From NCBI GenBank assembly GCA_009746045.1, contig RPFO01000542.1, forward strand, positions 1,135,624-1,168,756: DNA of 33,133 nt, given 5' to 3'. Under the pieces are notes generated by a model. That model was given only the letters and a program-made list of their open reading frames with translations. It was not told where the DNA came from and ran no database searches. Positions 1 through 9,080 of this stretch are shown here, in pieces. The position numbers were made by a program, and so were the translations under genes. The stretch comes from Mesostigma viride (lineage: Eukaryota; Streptophyta; Mesostigmatophyceae; Mesostigmatales; Mesostigmataceae). Every line of letters begins with the position of its first letter. Positions within the stretch are counted from its first letter, which is position 1.

Positions 1-642
1 ACTCTCCTTTTTCACCACAGCACGTCCCCCCTTGAGCAGATCCTCCGCCTCCATGAGTGCCCTCTTCACCACAGGTAGTGGGTCCTCCTCGTTGAACCTT
101 ACAGACACCAGCGCAGGGCGGTACTCGTCTGTCAGTGCTCCCAGTAGAATGGCAGCAAAATCACGGTCCTGGATGACTCCCCCTGCAGCCTGGTAGTCAG
201 CACGTAGAAGCTCCGCCCTCCTCACGAGCTGTTGCATGGTCTCGTTAGGAAGCTTCTGTAGGCGGTGCAGCTTGCTCCTCAGCTCAAACCTGTGACTCTT
301 GGTTAGCCTGGTTTGCTCATAGTTCTCCATGAGACATTGCCATGCTTGGCTACCAGTTTTGTTGGCCACAGTGGCCATGAGGCGTGCAGCTTCACCTGTT
401 AGACAGGTGAGCAAAGCTGCCCACAGGGCCTTATCAGCCCTGTCATTCTCCTCAGTGCCCAGCAGGACAGCATCCAAATTGAAAAGACTGACAACAGCCA
501 AAAACAGATTCTTCCACTCCTCCCACTTGCTGTAATCATCACCAGCTGCACCAACAAATTTCTTGCAGCTCTTGGCAACTGTTGAAACAAGAGAGGTGTA
601 GTCAGGCTGTCTGGTAGCAGTTTGGGTGTCTTGATCCTCCAT
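1..642 (-). CDS. gag: Copia-4 gag, N-terminal 214 codons, open, partial at window edge
   Basis: Start ATG is at 642-640, about 90 nt after the LTR; the protein begins MEDQDTQTATRQPDY and the frame is open to base 1. Gag is the structural capsid protein of the retrotransposon particle. The frame matches the Copia-1 gag but lacks the 1-nt deletion that breaks Copia-1 near 15156: here the stretch reads KNLFLAVV without interruption. It contains the capsid-type helices of copia Gag (LMENYEQTRLTKSHRF, LPNETMQQLVRRAELL). The CCHC zinc knuckle expected next lies outside the window. Because the frame is intact this copy could be functional, but only its first third is visible. Confidence 0.85.
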   Translation of the reverse strand, partial: MEDQDTQTATRQPDYTSLVSTVAKSCKKFVGAAGDDYSKWEEWKNLFLAVVSLFNLDAVLLGTEENDRADKALWAALLTCLTGEAARLMATVANKTGSQAWQCLMENYEQTRLTKSHRFELRSKLHRLQKLPNETMQQLVRRAELLRADYQAAGGVIQDRDFAAILLGALTDEYRPALVSVRFNEEDPLPVVKRALMEAEDLLKGGRAVVKKES

Positions 643-720
643 GGTTGATCTGGGTCTGGGTGTTGTCTCTGGGGTAGTCAGATGAATGTCTCTGCTCCTC
701 AAATGCAGGGTAGGCATCAA

Positions 721-733
721 ACCTCCGATACCA
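721..733 (-). promoter_or_regulatory. Copia-4 primer binding site
   Basis: On the minus strand TGGTATCGGAGGT follows the LTR directly. Its first seven bases match the initiator-Met tRNA primer site (TGGTATC) usual in Ty1/copia elements. It marks where minus-strand cDNA synthesis begins and fixes the LTR end. Confidence 0.85.
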
Positions 734-1478
734 TGTTGAAAGAACTAATGGGTTTGCCTTCTACAATGCTTGTGATTGGAACCCAAATGTGCCTGTCCTT
801 GCAGGTACAGGCTATGGAGGATGGAAGCAAAGAGACAGAGACTCAGTTTGAGGCAGAATGATAGTGAGGAGTACCTTTGGCAAGGCTCCTCAGTTGTTTT
901 ATTAACTCGAGGAAAAAACACAGGCAGCAAACTGGAATGACCTGATTGGCTGGCTAGGAATGTGCCTAGGAATATTCTCATGTAATACTCAGGCCACCAA
1001 TCAGGTTAGGTCAGTGTACAGGCTACCAATCAGATCTAGACAAGAATAAATCTTATCTTGTAACTGCTGTACAGCCTTATCTTGTAACTGATGTACAGTC
1101 TTAACTTGTAACTGCTGCACAGTAATCTAACTATTTAATAAAAGATCTCTCTATGTGTGATCTGATGATGATGAAGTAAATCTGGCGTGAACATATCAGC
1201 GCCACATCTGACATGCACAGTGTACATGTCAATCAGTCAGCTGTCCTGTCATAGATTCTCATCTGACATGTCATAGGTCAGCTGACATAGACAGATTTGT
1301 CAGCTGCCTATAAGGATCCACTTGGCATAGGTACTAATCCCTGATTACTAAAACTGGCCACAACTTTCTCATTTGTAGGCCAAATCCAACGGGATAAAGA
1401 ACAGTGGCTCCTGTACAAGAGCCTCTATCTATCTAGCCAGGTCAGGTGGGTACAAATACAAGGACCATGTCCTTGACA
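734..1478 (-). repeat. Copia-4 5' LTR (745 bp)
   Basis: Runs from TGTCAAGG (minus, at 1478) to TTTCAACA (at 734). It matches the LTRs at 11772, 13975 and 19563. It holds three imperfect ~23-bp copies of a CAGTTACAAGATAAG-type unit and a cluster of short CAGCTGAC/TGTCAG palindromic words, which may be regulatory (inference). Like the Copia-1 5' LTR it reads GGCACATTTGGG near its 3' end, unlike the Copia-3 LTR and the Copia-1 3' LTR. Confidence 0.93.
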
Positions 1479-1555
1479 TAAGTAAGTAAGTAGGTATTAG
1501 TAAGCAAGTAAGTAAGTAAGTAAGTAAGCTAGAAAGTAAGCTAGAAAGTAAGTAC
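1479..1555. repeat. AAGT microsatellite
   Basis: Imperfect run of AAGT units, with AAGC and GCTAGA variants, starting at the first base outside the Copia-4 LTR. Simple-sequence DNA; no gene seen. Confidence 0.85.
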
Positions 1556-1706
1556 TTGCGTGTCATGCGCAAAGGCATGCCAACGGAGTACTACATGTAA
1601 TAATGCTAATCTCATTAAAATAATTACACAACAGTTTAAACAAATATCGTCTGCATCATTCCCCAACCATTAAGCACTAGATGGGGATGTAATCCTCATC
1701 CGAGCT
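1556..1706 (-). pseudogene. Possible 3' end of a minus-strand gene, cut off by element A
   Basis: On the minus strand 1706 to 1677 reads SSDEDYIPI followed by TAG (1679-1677). Reading upstream across element A, with one copy of the target duplication removed, continues into an open frame at 11106-10983. The joined C-terminus is acidic and protein-like. A TGTAA word on the minus strand at 1628-1624, about 50 nt past the stop, could be an algal-type polyadenylation signal. The piece is short, has no recognisable domain and could be chance or another transposon's end. The rest of 1556-1660 shows no feature. Confidence 0.35.
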
Positions 1707-1799
1707 AGTTAGTCTCCATGCTTTGCTGGAGACTAAGTCTCAAAGGCATTGTGAATACAACGTATGAATAAGCCTTGTAAACCTACGTTGGTATGTGAA

Positions 1800-1807
1800 T
1801 ATAAATA
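1800..1807 (+). promoter_or_regulatory. Candidate TATA box of the element A LTR
   Basis: TATAAATA lies about 95 bp into the LTR and is also present in the 3' LTR. It is the best promoter-like word in the LTR; function is inferred. The tandem-repeat insertion begins six bases after it. Confidence 0.5.
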
Positions 1808-1812
1808 CCACG

Positions 1813-2711
1813 AGAGGTCCCCAGTTCGATTCCGGTCGGATTCATTTGCAGATCGCGTTTTCCGCGTTTTCCGCGGCCCGGCACTGAACGCAAAGGTTTT
1901 CACCTTTGCGGAGTGTCTGATCAGAATATACGCTTGGCTGATTTCGATAGTACCGGCTACGCCCCCTTCTAAAGAAGGATTCAGCCGTGTTCAGCCCGTC
2001 TCACGGTGCGAGACTGAACAAGTCTCGCGTGCAGACACGTGTGTAGTACTCCTACACACAGATCTCGAGTGATTTATCTAGTACCAAATCCGAAAGGCTT
2101 GCATCACTCCCCGGACAGGAGAACTTTTGCGGATGACTGTAGGTGTAAGTTGGCGATGCCATGGTAACCGGAGACGTCCGTCCTATAGTCAGCAAAATTG
2201 GTGCGAGAGGTCCCCAGTTCGATTCCGGTCGGATTCATTTGCAGATCGCGTTTTCCGCGTTTTCCGCGGCCCGGCACTGAACGCAAAGGTTTTCACCTTT
2301 GCGGAGTGTCTGATCAGAATATACGCTTGGCTGATTTCGATAGTACCGGCTACGCCCCCTTCTAAAGAAGGATTCAGCCGTGTTCAGCCCGTCTCACGGT
2401 GCGAGACTGAACAAGTCTCGCGTGCAGACACGTGTGTAGTACTCCTACACACAGATCTCGAGTGATTTATCTAGTACCAAATCCGAAAGGCTTGCATCAC
2501 TCCCCGGACAGGAGAACTTTTGCGGATGACTGTAGGTGTAAGTTGGCGATGCCATGGTAACCGGAGACGTCCGTCCTATAGTCAGCAAAATTGGTGCGAG
2601 AGGTCCCCAGTTCGATTCCGGTCGGATTCATTTGCAGATCGCGTTTTCCGCGTTTTCCGCGGCCCGGCACTGAACGCAAAGGTTTTCACCTTTGCGGAGT
2701 GTCTGATCAGA
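1813..2711 (+). repeat. Insertion of a 393-bp tandem repeat (2.3 copies) in the element A 5' LTR
   Basis: Units start at 1813, 2206 and 2599; the third is cut after 113 bp. The insertion is bracketed by ATAAATACCACG at 1801-1812 and 2712-2723, a 12-bp target duplication, and is absent from the 3' LTR, so it arrived after element A inserted. Each unit begins with AGTTCGATTCC inside a tRNA T-arm-like stretch, close to a pol III B box, and contains several hairpins (for example CGCAAAGG..CCTTTGCG). No convincing A box or full tRNA fold was found. Small ORFs in the units are not supported as genes. A SINE-like or satellite origin is possible. Confidence 0.8.
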
Positions 2712-3100
2712 ATAAATACCACGTGGGCTATGCAGATAGGAATGCTAGTTGAGTCGCATACGTTTCCCTAGATAGGTACTTTGGGTACTGAGGTACGTGA
2801 CAGATGTCAGTACCCAGTATACGTAGTGTCCTGTCATTGGACGGTACTAGAGTATCCTAGATAGGGACCGTACGGCAGCGTGCATTGATCTGTGATCGCA
2901 CGATGCAGTGACTAGACGGCGACCTGTCATCGTGTGGCCTCGGGCCAACGGTCTGCACCCAACGGTCACTGGCGGCGCAGCCGGTGAGAGGAACGTTGAT
3001 AAAGGGTAAACCTATTTTCTAATGAACCAAGCAATTCATTGCTCACAGCATACAGTGTTCTCAAGCAATATATCACGTCGTTCATTTCTCATTCCTAACT

Positions 3101-3660
3101 TGAATTTTATAAACGCTCTTCAGCAACATCAAACTCAACAACGGTTCAAACCGGCACTGGAAAAAAAAAAAAAACAAGAAAAGAAAAGAGAAAAAGAAAC
3201 TATATCTTGGGGACGACGATGATGATCAGCGTCGTCCGCCAGACAACAGGGCACCGGCTGATGTCGGTGCGCCTGCATGCAATAACAACAAAACAAAAAG
3301 AAGACAAAGAAAAAGAAAACAAAAGAACAACCATGACAATACCAGCCAGGTGGAGGGTCCGGCTGCCGCGAGGCAGTCCGAACAACCCCCTCCCCTGTGC
3401 GCCAGCCGGTGGCGGAGCCGGTTCCCCTACGGGGCACCGACCAACCCTCTTCCCCGGCGGCTGCGACAGCAGCACCCACTGCTGGAGCAGCCATGGCGGC
3501 GGCAATGCGGCAGGAAAACAACCCCCCAGGAGGCACCGGCCCCGCGCCGGCCCCTGGGGCTTCCAGCGTAAGCAAGTCCGTTGCTTTCTTTCCTCATGCA
3601 TGCTCTGATATAATGCTCAAGAGCGGTGGCTATCTTTTCAACATATCATAACCAAACAGA
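3101..3660 (+). pseudogene. Element A leader and possible eroded gag start
   Basis: After a purine-rich stretch (A-runs 3162-3200 and 3285-3330) comes a GC-rich segment, 3340-3600. It can be read as Pro/Ala-rich protein (words such as EGPAAARQSEQPPP and GGTGPAPAPGASS) only by changing frame once. Low-complexity basic and Pro/Ala-rich starts are common in Gag, and its position just after the LTR fits, but no capsid domain is recognisable. It does not resemble the element B gag. Tentative. Confidence 0.3.
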
Positions 3661-4156
3661 AAGCTATCGCTGCAGCATGAGGAGCATAGAAACGCTCCAG
3701 CTGTTATGTGATAAAAGCACTCCTGGCCTATCCCCATCGCCGGCGGTGGGCGGCCTGGGCTGGACGGCATATGCAAACGAGACAAGTATCTCCGTCCACC
3801 CCAACGTGACTTATCTGAATGAATGTCATGTCTTTTGAACGCAGATCTCCCCATTTTATTTGGGATGAGTGTAAGGGTATTGTTGCTTTCTTGGCAGCAC
3901 AGCCTCTACCCTCTAGGGAGACTGTTGATCCTCTCTATGTCAGGGCTGAGGGCCCTTAATCAAACCCACTGCTGTCAACTCCCTAAACATGGAGCTTGCC
4001 CAGCCGCCGCACATAATCAATAACGCATGCAGTAGTGGCAGAAGCCATTACCAAACGCATGTACTTGCGGGTAAAGACATGGCTGGTGCTAACGCTCAAG
4101 CAGCACCGGGAGGCAATAACAAGAAACACTAACAGAAAACAAACAAACAAACAAAA
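3661..4156. other. Element A interior with no firm feature
   Basis: No conserved domain seen. A short open stretch near 4020-4135 (words GKDMAGANAQAAPGG) could be eroded gag, but nothing supports it beyond composition. Confidence 0.4.
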
Positions 4157-4511
4157 CTGTTACCAAACCATGGTTGGTGTTGAGGCAGCACAGATGTTGT
4201 CCTCTCATTACAAGCAAACAAACGAAACTGTTACCAAACCATGGTTGGTGTTGAGGCAGCACAGATGCTGTCCTCTCACTGCAAGCAAACAAACGAAACT
4301 GTTACCAAACCATGGTTGGTGTTGAGGCAGCACAGATGCTGTCCTCTCACTGCAAACAAACAAACGAAACTGTTACCAAACCATGGTTGGTGTTGAGGCA
4401 GCACAGATGCTGTCCTCTCATTACAAGCAAACAAACGAAAATGCTACCAAACCATGGTGGGTTTTGAGGCAGCAAAGATACTGTCCTCTCAATCAATACA
4501 ATGAACAAACA
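4157..4511 (+). repeat. 71-bp minisatellite, five units
   Basis: Units start at 4157, 4228, 4299, 4370 and 4441, an exact 71-bp period; the last is the most diverged. Each contains CTGTTACCAAACCATGG and a stretch that reads VEAAQMLSS in one frame. The sequence just upstream of the element A integrase (6675-6700) reads DFEAATLLSS, so the repeat may have grown from a copy of that region. As 71 is not a multiple of 3, the array is not one continuous reading frame. Confidence 0.9.
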
Positions 4512-4528
4512 AGAAAAGCTGCGATTAA

Positions 4529-4720
4529 TTAATTAACAATAACAATACCAACAACAGGCCCTCACAGGGCAATAACAACAACAACAACCGGCCCCAACAG
4601 GGCAACAACAACAACAACAACAACAATAGGCAACCTGGCAACCCTGGAAGGGTCAGGTGCCTGAGGTGCTTCCAGACGAGCCACGAGCCACGAGGTAGCC
4701 ATGGCTGTCGGAGCTCATAA
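4529..4720 (+). pseudogene. Possible element A gag C-terminus (Asn/Gln-rich, zinc knuckle-like)
   Basis: An open stretch ending in TAA at 4718 reads Asn-rich blocks separated by RPQQG, then PGNPGRVRCLRCFQTSHEP. The C-X2-C-X4-H start resembles the nucleocapsid zinc knuckle of Gag, but the last Cys is displaced, with a local GAGCCAC duplication at 4678-4691. It lies between the minisatellite and the LINE. Inferred to be a remnant of element A gag interrupted by the LINE. Confidence 0.4.
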
Positions 4721-4824
4721 CTTTCACGTTTGAGCGCCGAATTCAGCTGTGAATATCACAATCGCTTCGTCTTTCTAAGACGCACATGCTGATATAATTT
4801 TCCGCCGCTATTACGCAATATACG

Positions 4825-6215
4825 ATGAGCAAACGCCTCTCGACGCAACGCAGCCTGGCGGCTGCGCTTAGCAATGAAAATACGTCTGCAGCCCCGGCTG
4901 CAGCTTCGCCAACCGGTCCAGAAGGCAGCGGCGCCACTAGCCAAGCTCTAGTGGTCGCCCAGCCCCCGCTGGCCGCCTCGCCAGCAGCGTCGCCTGAACC
5001 CAAGCGCAGTCGCCCTGCCGAGCCGACCTGGGAGGAGTTCGACTTTGACGCCAGCCAGCCCGGCTTTTTTGACAAGCTCAACCCCGACAAGATCCTGAGC
5101 TACGTGTTTTTCGGATCGTATGCCTCGCTTCTCGAGATGTGCAAGCAACTCTTCCATCAGGGCCGCCTCACCGATGCTTTCCAGAGACGCACCCACAACT
5201 TCGACCAAATCCTCAAATGCCGCCGCCCCCACCTTCAGATTCGCGTCCTTTTCTCCCTCCTCGGCCGCTCCCTCGAGGAGCTTTGGCCCCCAAAGCCCCT
5301 CACCACCACCTTAACCGAATCCTCCATCCGCTCACTCCTCAAGGAGGCCCTCGAGCAGCACGTGGCCCCCATCGCAGCAGATGTGGCGGTCATGGGCAGC
5401 ACGTTGGCTGCCGAGCTCCCCCTCCTCTCCACCGCCACCTCCACCATCTCCACCGCCACCTCCACCCTCCTCGCCTCCTCCACCGCCACCACCTCCACCT
5501 CCGACGCCATCACCGCCCAGCTCCGTGACATCGACCAGCGTCTTAAGGACAACGCCATTGCTATCGAGGTTCTGCAGAATACCGCAGGCCTCACCGCCCA
5601 GGCGGTGAAGGACATTGCCGCCAAGCCAGCCTCGGCTGGCCTGGCCGGCGATGCTCCTCCCATCACGACCTGGGCGGACATGCTTAAGCAACATACCACC
5701 TCCACCACCTCCGCCGTCGCAGCCCAGCTCCAGCGGCAGACGCTTGACCTCCGCGAGGAGGCCGAGCTCGACAAGCGCAGCCTCAACGCCATACTCAAGA
5801 ACTTGGACATGGAAGAAGGTGAGAATTCCGAGAAGCTTGCACGTGCGTTCGAGAGCAAAATCCTTGCACGCATGGGCCTTCTTGGTGAGATCAAGCTGAC
5901 CGCCCACCGCCTCCCCGCGCGCGGGGTAAGGCAGGGGCGCCTCCGCTTCTTCTCATCTTTGATAGCCCAGCGGACAAGATTTCGTTTCTCAGACGCCGCA
6001 AGCGGCTCGCGAATACTCCCTTCACCGTGGACGACGACTTGACCCTGGCACAGCAACAACGGCGACGGGAGCTATGGCCGACCTACACCCAGCTCCGGCA
6101 GACCAAGGCGGGCCAGCCGGTGTACTGGAAGGGGGCGGCCATCTACGTCGGCCACAAGCCCTGGCAAGCGACCCCCTCGACCACCGCGGCCCCAGCAACT
6201 CCAGCCCCAGCCTAG
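4825..6215 (+). pseudogene. LINE ORF1 protein (RNA-binding, L1 ORF1p-like), one frameshift
   Basis: ORF1 proteins coat LINE RNA as chaperones. The frame runs from ATG 4825 to about 5945 and continues one frame back to the stop at 6213-6215; the lost base lies near 5941-5949. Visible parts: an Ala/Pro-rich N-terminus (residues 1-70); a middle with PTWEEFDFD and FDKLNPDK; a Ser/Thr repeat region near 190-220; a probable coiled coil at about 225-330; then an RRM-like segment (ILKNLDMEEGE, KLTAHRLPARGVRQGRL) and, after the shift, LLLIFDSPADKISFLRRRK and DDDLTLAQQQRRREL, the RRM and C-terminal layout of L1 ORF1p. GC and codon use differ from the AT-richer pol of element A, consistent with separate origin. 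Family call by pattern only. Confidence 0.65.
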
Positions 6216-6652
6216 GGGAATACAGCAGCAGTAGTGTAGAATAGTTAGACAGTGGCCTTGTACATGCCCGCCTACTACAGGCACTATACCAGCTGAGGCC
6301 TAGCCTTTTTAGTCATGTACATGTGTGCCTATGATGAGCCACACTCCAGACGATGCCTAGCCTTATTTAGTAATGTTGTGCCCATGCAGGGAGTCACTCT
6401 CTGCTGAGAAGCCATGCCATAGCTCCTGTATAGCCACGATGATCTTCCCCCACATGCCACGCTCCCCCTTAACTGGGCATAGCGCGATACATCATGAGGG
6501 TGCAGGTGCCTTGGTGCACCTAGAGCAGGGGTAGCTTACATTCCCACCCTTGCATGAAGTAGCCTAGAATGTATTAAAAGCCATATGCCCCTTCTCAGGG
6601 CTATGTGCTACATCTACTCCCAACGGAGTGATGTTGATAATTAATTAATTAA
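6216..6652 (+). other. LINE 3' untranslated region and TTAA-type tail
   Basis: Non-coding. Holds a diverged ~60-bp direct duplication beginning at the word GCCTAGCCTT (about 6298 and 6356). The part from about 6360 to the tail matches the reverse complement of 11107-11765. The tail of repeated TTAA at 6638-6652 takes the place of a poly(A). Confidence 0.7.
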
Positions 6653-7820
6653 TGGCAGCCAGGGCATAATTGATTTTGAGGCAGCAACCTTACTGTCCTC
6701 CCAGCACCCTGTACTGGAACCTTACATCAAAGCACTAACCCCTACTGTTGACAACTCCATAGATATCAAGGAGCTTGCTCATCAGCTGCACCTAGCCATG
6801 GGTCATGAAACCGTGGCTGAGGAACTGGCCAGACGGCTGGGGGGTAGTAGCATGGGAAAACAACTCAGGAATGCAGTAAAACTGGCTAGACAACACTGTC
6901 AAGAATGTCAGTTCAATAGCCCCAAACCTCAAAAATGGCATACTGCAACTCCTTCCACCACTAGAGGCATGATAGTGGGGGATGTGATGCACATCAACAA
7001 AGATGTCCAACCCTACCTGATCCTAAAAGATTCATGGTCCAGGTTCACAGTAATGGAACCCCTACCTGGCATGTCTGCAGGGCAGCTACGTGTTGCACTC
7101 ATGATTGCTTTACCCAGATTCTACCCAGTTGACAGAATTTTGCTTGATCAACAATTTTCTTGTCTGACTGACCTGGAAGGGTGTGAAGCAATAGAGATTG
7201 CTGGGCTGGAAGATCATGAGGGTCAGGGGGTCATTGAAAGAACCATCAGATCTGTCAAAACCCTACTAGCCAAAAATCCTTCCAAGGATGCTACTTCAGG
7301 GGTCTATTGTGACAGGGCACTCTGGTGTCATGAAATGTGCACAACCCTAAACATGAGACCTGTCTTGCATGCCAAGTGGGGTGAAGTAATCCCAGCAGGC
7401 CTGCAGGCAGGTGTATATCCCCCAGAGGTGATAGCACTGTACAACACTGCACGTGCACAAACCTCAGCAAAACTGGCAGAAAAAGATAAAACCCATCCCA
7501 GGCCAGTATTCCAAAAAGGTGATCAAGTTCTCTATTACAAGGAAAACAGCTTTGGTAAGGTTGGAACTTGGCTAGGTCCAGTTACCATCCGTGGATTTAC
7601 CAAAAACAGCAAGACCGTGGAGGTCAAGCACAATATCAATGGGAAGCGTCACAGGGTGAGCTGTCATAGAATTAAGAAGTATTATTCTCCCATGGCAGAC
7701 GTGCCTGGGGAAGAGTCTTTAAGCATGGACTCACTACTTCTATCTGGCAACTCCAGCATGCCCAGCAGTAGCCTGAGCCACCAATTACTGCTGTTGACAG
7801 CACCACAGCACCCTCTGTGA
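6645..7820 (+). CDS. Element A integrase (HHCC zinc finger, DDE core, GPF/Y-like C-terminus)
   Basis: Integrase inserts retrotransposon cDNA into the genome. The frame is open from just after TAA 6642-6644; the first ATG, at 6798, lies inside the zinc-binding motif, so the domain starts upstream and the true start was probably in a longer polyprotein. Counting from that ATG: His of LHLAMGH just before and after the Met, C34-X2-C37, then the catalytic triad D62 (VGDVMH), D117 (ILLDQQFSC) and E147 (GQGVIERT). D117-E147 has 29 intervening residues, shorter than the usual 35. The C-terminal module GTWLGPVTIRGF resembles the GPF/Y domain of Ty3/gypsy integrases. It lies upstream of protease, an unusual order. 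It ends at TGA 7818, overlapping the next frame. Confidence 0.85.
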   Translation, partial: LINGSQGIIDFEAATLLSSQHPVLEPYIKALTPTVDNSIDIKELAHQLHLAMGHETVAEELARRLGGSSMGKQLRNAVKLARQHCQECQFNSPKPQKWHTATPSTTRGMIVGDVMHINKDVQPYLILKDSWSRFTVMEPLPGMSAGQLRVALMIALPRFYPVDRILLDQQFSCLTDLEGCEAIEIAGLEDHEGQGVIERTIRSVKTLLAKNPSKDATSGVYCDRALWCHEMCTTLNMRPVLHAKWGEVIPAGLQAGVYPPEVIALYNTARAQTSAKLAEKDKTHPRPVFQKGDQVLYYKENSFGKVGTWLGPVTIRGFTKNSKTVEVKHNINGKRHRVSCHRIKKYYSPMADVPGEESLSMDSLLLSGNSSMPSSSLSHQLLLLTAPQHPL

Positions 7821-9080
7821 ACCCTTCCACCCTCAGTGAAGCCAGGCCCACTTCACAACCTGGGGATTGCTTAACCAGGCACGAGGTAGCTGGGTTGGAA
7901 GCATTAGCTCAGCCCCAAGGCACCAAATTGTCTGCCAACCCTCCCGCTCTGAGGTCAAGATTGGCAGTCGCCTTGCAAGCATTACACAGGTCACATAAGC
8001 AACAAGCTGCTGTGGCCGAAGGGTTGGCAAAAGTCTCAGCTGTGTGCACTAGTCAGGACCCCTGGACCCTGGCAATAGACACTCAGGCACAGGTCAGTGT
8101 GATCAGTGCACAAGCCATCCCTGGTCTTGAGATTGCACCTTCATTTTGGGCACGGGTGCAGGATTTCTCAGGCCAAAGCTCACTGGATGTAGTGGGACAA
8201 GTGATGCTCCCTATACTTGGTATTCAGACACCCTTCCAGGTGGTGGAGGGGTACTCTGGTAACACCTTGTTGGGGGAACCTTTTGTATCCTATCCTGGGG
8301 TGCTTATCTCAGCTAATGAGCTCAGTGTCACAGGGGTGGGTGCAGTTCCTCTGGACCACTTTAAAATCCCTCTCTCCAGTATTGTCCCTGGTATGGATGC
8401 TGTCATCAAGGCAGTCAACACTCAGTATGCACCAGGGGAGATCCCTGATCTGGACAAGTTAGTGCACAGCCAGTTCCTCCATCCCTCAGCCTTTGGGCTG
8501 GGTAAGTGGGACATAGCCATGCACTCACCCCACCAAATCTCCCACGTCATACAAGAATGCAAAACACAAAAAGGGTTTACCAAGTGGCTGATGGCCATTG
8601 TCCACCAAGCCAGGCAGGAATGGGTCCTGCCCAACCCCAAAAACCCTCAATACAAACCTCCTGTCACCCCTTCATGGGACGTGCCAGAGGGAGCCAAAAA
8701 GCTCAGATTAAAATTTGTTCTCAAACAAAAACCACAAAAAGTGGGCTCCCCAATCTTCCATGCCAGACCATGTGTCACAGAATTAAAGGGGACATCCACA
8801 CTGCCAAAAGGGGAAACCTACACACCTGGGCTGCAACAAACCTCACTCAGGATCATGCTCTCCCTATTCCTCCACAACCTCAATGCAGGCCAAGACTATG
8901 TCTGCAAAGCCACTGATATTAAAAGGGCCTTCCTCAGGGGGGACCCAGAAAAGGCTGAATCTGTGTGGAAAGGGAAGGTGTACGTGGTAGACACCCCAGC
9001 TGTGTGGAAACCTTACATTGATGAGCCCCACCTTATCATCAACATTGGGGTGGAAGGGCTTGTCAGTGCCCCAAAATTTT
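7773..9080 (+). pseudogene. Element A protease and N-terminal half of reverse transcriptase
   Basis: This frame, -1 relative to integrase, is open from about 7773 and overlaps the end of integrase by some 45 nt. There is no ATG; the nearest start-like codon is GTG 7817. Numbered from there: retropepsin-like domain with LAIDTQAQVSVI (Asp88; DTQ where DTG is usual) and NTLLGEPFV as the second-lobe motif; a linker of ~150 residues; then copia-type RT, starting near LRLKFVLKQ and including TYTPGLQQTSLRIMLSL and TDIKRAFLRGD (catalytic Asp367). The frame goes wrong at the AAAATTTT run 9073-9080, where one base appears lost; the continuing +1 tail to 9289 is meaningless. Function would be polyprotein cleavage and cDNA synthesis. 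Confidence 0.8.

Larger units (their letters stand above)
1..1478 (-). mobile_element. Copia-4: 5' part of a Ty1/copia retrotransposon, cut by the window edge
   Basis: Read on the minus strand this is LTR (1478 to 734), primer site (733 to 721), short leader and gag (642 to 1). It is a close relative of Copia-1 and Copia-3 in the same window, in opposite orientation. The rest of gag and all of pol lie beyond the left edge, so its completeness and target duplication cannot be judged. The LTR begins TGTCAAGG and ends TTTCAACA, the usual TG..CA form. It lacks the palindrome carried in both Copia-1 LTRs and shows the empty site CAAGT (as ACTTG at 1320-1324). Confidence 0.93.
1707..3100 (+). repeat. 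Element A 5' LTR, 1394 bp including an 899-bp insertion
   Basis: Without the insertion (1813-2711) and its 12-bp duplication it matches the 486-bp 3' LTR at 10497-10982 almost base for base. Differences include GTACGTGAC against GTTCGTGAC and a 3-base indel near the GGACCGTACGG word. It opens with a hairpin, TTAGTCTCCA..TGGAGACTAA. The end is fixed at 3100, where similarity to the 3' LTR stops. The sequence after it (TGAATTTTATAAACG) has no TGG-type primer site. Confidence 0.88.
4741..6652 (+). mobile_element. LINE with ORF1 only (half-LINE), inside element A
   Basis: Contains an L1-type ORF1 (4825-6215), a ~430-bp 3' untranslated part (6216-6635) and a tail of TTAA/ATTA repeats (6638-6652). 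No endonuclease or reverse transcriptase ORF2 follows. Most of the 3' part (about 6360-6652) is repeated in inverted orientation at 11107-11765, which shows it is a separate mobile family and not part of element A. The 5' boundary is uncertain; the GC-rich stretch begins near 4740. An ORF1-only copy recalls mammalian HAL1 elements, but this copy may simply have lost ORF2. Confidence 0.65.

Noticed and set aside
399-590. Minus-strand ORF MFQQLPRAARNLL, also at 32512-32703
   Set aside because: It is an out-of-frame reading of copia gag; the gag frame is the one conserved among copies.
1813-2711. 393-bp repeat insertion as a Helitron
   Set aside because: A 12-bp target duplication and lack of TC..CTRR ends with A/T target argue against it.
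4157-4511. 71-bp repeats as a CRISPR array
   Set aside because: Units are contiguous without unique spacers, and the context is a eukaryotic retrotransposon.
9073-9080. AAAATTTT as a programmed frameshift site within element A RT
   Set aside because: The codons there (CCA AAA TTT TCA) do not fit the X XXY YYZ rule and a frameshift in the middle of RT would serve no known purpose. A lost base in the T-run is simpler.
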